Assembly (NCBI GenBank): GCA_023411795.1
Contig: JAEYOK010000010.1
Coordinates: 128,892-192,891 of the forward strand
Direction of reading: 5' to 3'
Source of the DNA: Bacillota bacterium
Lineage (GTDB): Bacteria > Bacillota > Clostridia > DSM-8532
Length of the DNA: 64,000 nucleotides
Position numbers and translations under genes: made by a program. The notes under the pieces are model-generated. The model ran no database searches. It was not told the DNA's origin and was given only the letters and a program-made list of their open reading frames with translations. Of this stretch, positions 61,181-64,000 are shown piece after piece (position 1 is the stretch's first letter; the number at the start of each line of letters is the position of its first letter).

Positions 61181-63280
61181 CTTTACACGAGTAATTCTCA
61201 TTGCGTTGAGAATTGCCAGAAGTGCCACACCGACATCGGCAAATACAGCTTCCCAGAGAGTTGCTACTCCTCCGGCTCCCATAGCCAGCACTATAGCCTT
61301 TACAACCATTGCAAGGGCTATATTCTGATAAACAACTGTCTTTGTTTTCCTGGCGATTCGTACAGCTTCGGGTATTTTGCCTAGTTCATCGGTCATCACC
61401 ACTATATCGGAAGCCTCAATAGCTGCATCGGAGCCGGTGCCTCCCATGGCAATCCCAACATCTGCTCTTGCTATTACAGGCGAATCATTAATGCCGTCAC
61501 CAACAAAGGCTATTTTACCGGAAACTTTTTTCTCATCAATTATTTTCTCAAGTATATCCATCTTTTCATGAGGGAGCAGCTCTGAGTACACGGTCTTTAT
61601 ACCAAGCTTTTTTGCGACAGAATTTGCTGCATCCCTTCTATCCCCGGTCAACATTATTATGTCTTCCACACCCAGGTTTTTTAATGATTCTATAGCCTTA
61701 TCACTATCATCCTTTACTGTATCCTCAAGGGTGATCGAACCTACAAAATTGCCATCAATAGCAAGATACATCATGGTTCCTTCGCTTGCATCCTCAGTTA
61801 TCTCAATATTGAATTTGCTCAATAAAGCCCTGTTTCCCAAAAGCAACGGTATTTCAGATACTTTCGCTGAAACCCCCATTCCGGCATACTCTGTGTATTT
61901 GGTCACTATATTTTTATCCGGCTCTTTTCCATATCTGTTTATAATCGAAATAGCCAATGGATGGGTTGAAAATGCCTCTGCATGGGCTGCATAATATAGC
62001 AGTTCATCTTTAGTTATATTAGTAGCGGAATTAATCTGAGTAACCCTAAAGGATCCATTGGTTAACGTGCCTGTTTTGTCAAAAACAACAGTTTTAACCT
62101 TGGCCAAAGCCTCAAGATAGTTACCACCCTTTACCAATATACCCCGATTAGAAGCTGCTCCTATACCGCCGAAAAAGCCAAGGGGAATAGATATAACCAA
62201 TGCACACGGGCATGATACAACCAGGAATATCAATGCACGATATATCCACTGGCTCAAATCACCGCTGAAAAGCAGGGGTGGAACTAAAGCCAGCAGTAAC
62301 GCTAAGCCTACAACCACAGGAGTATAAACAGCTGCAAAACGTGTTATGAAGCGTTCGGTACTTGCTTTTTTTTGTGAAGCCGATTCAACCATATTTAGTA
62401 TCCGACTGACTGTAGAATTCTCAAAGCGTTTCGTAACCCGGATAGTTAAAACTCCGGATTTATTTATACTACCCGAAAGTATCTCGCTCCCTACTCCTAC
62501 CTCTCTCGGCAGGGATTCGCCTGTAAGAGCGGATGTATCAAGAGCAGAAGCTCCTTCTGTTATAACACCGTCCAAAGGTACTCTTTCCCCGGGTCGAATT
62601 ATTATATAATCCCCTTCACTGACATCTGAAGGGTTTACCCTTTCGTAACCTTCCTCGGTTTTCAGATTTGCATATTCCGGCTTAATGGCTATAAGACTTT
62701 TTATAGCTCTCCTTGAATGGTCAACCGCATAATCCTGGAACATCTCACCTATTTGATAGAACATCATAACTGCTGCCGCCTCAGGGTATTCACCTATTAT
62801 AAACGCACCAATTGAAGCTATCGACATAAGAAAATTCTCATCAAAAATCTTGCCTTTTAGGATATTTTTAGCTGACTTTATCAGTACATTTTTACCAAAT
62901 ACAATATAAGTAAATATAAAAAGCGTAAGCCTGATTGTTGGATTCTTTACAAGGAAAAATCCGATAAAATAAGCTAAGGCGGCAATGATATATATAAATA
63001 AAGCGATTTTTGAAAGCCCGTGACCATCTTCTCCATCTTCGTCTTCAGTTTCAGGAAGTTTAAATCTGGAGCCTTTTTCAATGCTGTCCATTATACCCTG
63101 TATTTTATTCTCTATCTTTGTAAGTGGTATATCACCGGCAACCTCAATGGAAAGCTTTGATAATGCATAATTCAAGTTAGCATTTATAACCCCATCGATA
63201 TTCTTTATACCGGATTCAATTTTGCCTGCACAATTTGCACAATTTATGCCTGACAATTCATAATCCCTCTTTATTGTCAT
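61178..63280 (-). CDS. cadA: Heavy-metal P-type ATPase (Cd/Zn/Pb efflux, CadA type)
   Basis: 700 residues. An N-terminal heavy-metal domain with GINCANCAGKIE (C-x2-C), membrane helices, the phosphatase motif TGESLP, the ion-path motif SCPCALVISIP, the phosphorylation site DKTGTLTNG (Asp) and GDGINDSPV are seen. CPC with the later K...D pattern fits the divalent-metal (CadA/ZntA) group rather than copper. Read from the cadC promoter, 15 bp after cadC. It pumps metal out across the cell membrane. Confidence 0.94.
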   Translation of the reverse strand: MTIKRDYELSGINCANCAGKIESGIKNIDGVINANLNYALSKLSIEVAGDIPLTKIENKIQGIMDSIEKGSRFKLPETEDEDGEDGHGLSKIALFIYIIAALAYFIGFFLVKNPTIRLTLFIFTYIVFGKNVLIKSAKNILKGKIFDENFLMSIASIGAFIIGEYPEAAAVMMFYQIGEMFQDYAVDHSRRAIKSLIAIKPEYANLKTEEGYERVNPSDVSEGDYIIIRPGERVPLDGVITEGASALDTSALTGESLPREVGVGSEILSGSINKSGVLTIRVTKRFENSTVSRILNMVESASQKKASTERFITRFAAVYTPVVVGLALLLALVPPLLFSGDLSQWIYRALIFLVVSCPCALVISIPLGFFGGIGAASNRGILVKGGNYLEALAKVKTVVFDKTGTLTNGSFRVTQINSATNITKDELLYYAAHAEAFSTHPLAISIINRYGKEPDKNIVTKYTEYAGMGVSAKVSEIPLLLGNRALLSKFNIEITEDASEGTMMYLAIDGNFVGSITLEDTVKDDSDKAIESLKNLGVEDIIMLTGDRRDAANSVAKKLGIKTVYSELLPHEKMDILEKIIDEKKVSGKIAFVGDGINDSPVIARADVGIAMGGTGSDAAIEASDIVVMTDELGKIPEAVRIARKTKTVVYQNIALAMVVKAIVLAMGAGGVATLWEAVFADVGVALLAILNAMRITRVK

Positions 63281-63295
63281 AACATCACCTCATTA

Positions 63296-63661
63296 TTACT
63301 CAGAAATATGTTCCATGCCCATTCCGAAAATCTGTTTTATGTGACTGTCATCCAATGAATAATATACGGTTTTCCCTGACTTTCTGTACCGTACCAATCT
63401 GGCTGCTTTAAGGACTCTCAATTGATGAGATATTGCTGACTGGGTCATATTTAGTACATATGCAATATCACAAACACACATCTCAGACTCAAAAAGCGCC
63501 CATATTATCTTTATACGTGTGGTATCGCCAAAAACCTTGAAGAGCTCAGCCAAATCGTACAGTTTATTTTCTTCAGGCATATTTTCTTCAACACTTTTTA
63601 CGATATCTTCGTGTATCATTAATTGGCTACAGGAAATTGCCTTCTTTTTTATATCATTCAT
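63296..63661 (-). CDS. cadC: ArsR/SmtB-family metal-sensing repressor (CadC-like)
   Basis: 121 residues from ATG 63661 (GAGGTGA upstream); a TTG two codons earlier is less likely. Winged helix with the recognition helix TQSAISHQLRVLKAARLV. Metal site cysteines of the CadC type: C62 and C64 in MCVCDIA, plus C11 in the N-terminal arm. It should repress its own operon, released by Cd/Pb/Zn. The ELCVCDL-like motif is the main support. Confidence 0.93.
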   Translation of the reverse strand: MNDIKKKAISCSQLMIHEDIVKSVEENMPEENKLYDLAELFKVFGDTTRIKIIWALFESEMCVCDIAYVLNMTQSAISHQLRVLKAARLVRYRKSGKTVYYSLDDSHIKQIFGMGMEHISE

Positions 63662-63688
63662 GATCAATTCACCTCAAAAACAAATTAT

Positions 63689-63710
63689 CATATGAACAAT
63701 TGTTCATATG
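63689..63710 (-). promoter_or_regulatory. cadC operator: perfect 22-bp palindrome
   Basis: CATATGAACAA / TTGTTCATATG is a perfect inverted repeat 28 bp before the cadC ATG. It contains the TGAACA...TGTTCA core of SmtB/CadC operators, so the product of cadC most likely binds here. Confidence 0.9.
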
Positions 63711-63775
63711 TTAATTATAAATCCATTTTACTCCATGTGCAATAGCTTTTTTTGATTTATGTGAATGAGTAAGAG

Positions 63776-63804
63776 TGAGTAAGAGGGACGGTGACTTTTA
63801 CTCA
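63776..63804. repeat. Palindromic repeat upstream of cadC (right flank of cadCA)
   Basis: TGAGTAA ... TTACTCA arms around GAGGGACGGTGACTT, 29 bp. The first 25 bp match the repeat at 61156-61180 exactly, in inverse orientation. Confidence 0.9.
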
Positions 63805-63836
63805 TTATTTAGTTTATGTGAAGTATCTACACTGTG

Positions 63837-63862
63837 GTGCCTGTAGAGTTAATCACAGGCAC
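63837..63862. repeat. Hairpin GTGCCTGT / ACAGGCAC, partial copy of the 110-bp element
   Basis: A perfect 8-bp stem with a 10-nt loop. The first 13 bases (GTGCCTGTAGAGT) match one end of the element at 36319-36428. The rest of the window to 64000 holds no gene I can support. Confidence 0.55.
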
Positions 63863-64000
63863 TAATTACCTCAAAGTAGTAATGAGACGGGCATTGCTCG
63901 TCCGTTCGGGCAACTATTTTTCGTCAATATTGACATTATCATGATTGGGTCTTAAAGGCGGATACAAGGTTTCTCACGGAAGGAAATTCGGCAGTCTTCG

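Noticed and set aside
35669..63804. Repeats taken as a CRISPR array
   Set aside because: Copies are dispersed over 28 kb in both orientations without regular spacers and there are no cas genes.

Overview
The window looks like a low-GC, endospore-forming clostridial chromosome, probably close to the Ruminiclostridium / Clostridium cellulolyticum group. Three things support this: AT-rich sequence with strong GGAGG ribosome sites, a 23-codon spoVM gene, and Gram-positive RNA control elements (glmS ribozyme, T-box leader, CIRCE operator). The genus is inferred from gene content and was not checked by alignment. Apart from two divergent promoter regions, most of the window is read from the minus strand.

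Layout. Positions 1-2.6 kb hold the start of a CapA-like protein and a chemotaxis receptor. From 3.1 to 22.6 kb, one 13-gene minus-strand operon appears to be a multi-component phage-defence or restriction system. In order of transcription it has an HsdS-like protein, a methylase-like/TRD/nuclease/HEPN fusion, a small winged-helix-like protein, a canonical HsdM, a canonical HsdS, two unknown proteins, a 1344-aa ATPase, a GATase-like protein, a NurA-like protein, a HerA ATPase, a PD-(D/E)XK-like protein and a Ser/Thr kinase with TPRs. It lacks PglZ, BrxL and DrmA/B and so is not BREX or DISARM. In layout it resembles what I recall of the methylation-associated defence system (MADS), but with a second methylase/specificity pair at its head. 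From 22.8 to 26.5 kb, on the plus strand, are a small acidic protein and then a type II-short CBASS operon (CD-NTase, E2-like protein, HNH-SAVED Cap5). The CBASS promoter is sigma-A-like and carries a perfect CIRCE element, which suggests control by the heat-shock repressor HrcA.

From 26.5 kb on the window is mostly housekeeping. glmS has its self-cleaving ribozyme leader, followed upstream by glmM and a tRNA-Val(CAC). A ten-gene branched-chain amino acid operon (ilvB-ilvN-ilvC-leuA-cimA-leuC-leuD-leuB-ilvD-ilvB) is read leftward from a T-box leader at 44.2-44.5 kb. It makes valine and leucine, and isoleucine through citramalate. Then come an Smr-like protein, rpmB, spoVM, a DUF512 radical-SAM protein, rpmF-yceD, glyA, a membrane protein, rluB, ychF, a glycolipid glycosyltransferase, the hfq-miaA-mutL-mutS-miaB cluster, and a cadC-cadA metal-efflux operon with its operator.

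Intergenic DNA carries a family of about 27-bp palindromic repeats. They share a GGGACGGT core, and their arms differ between copies but stay self-complementary. One copy supplies the last codons of leuD, and two inverted copies bracket cadC-cadA. A separate 110-bp structured element lies between leuD and leuC, and a piece of it recurs at the right edge.
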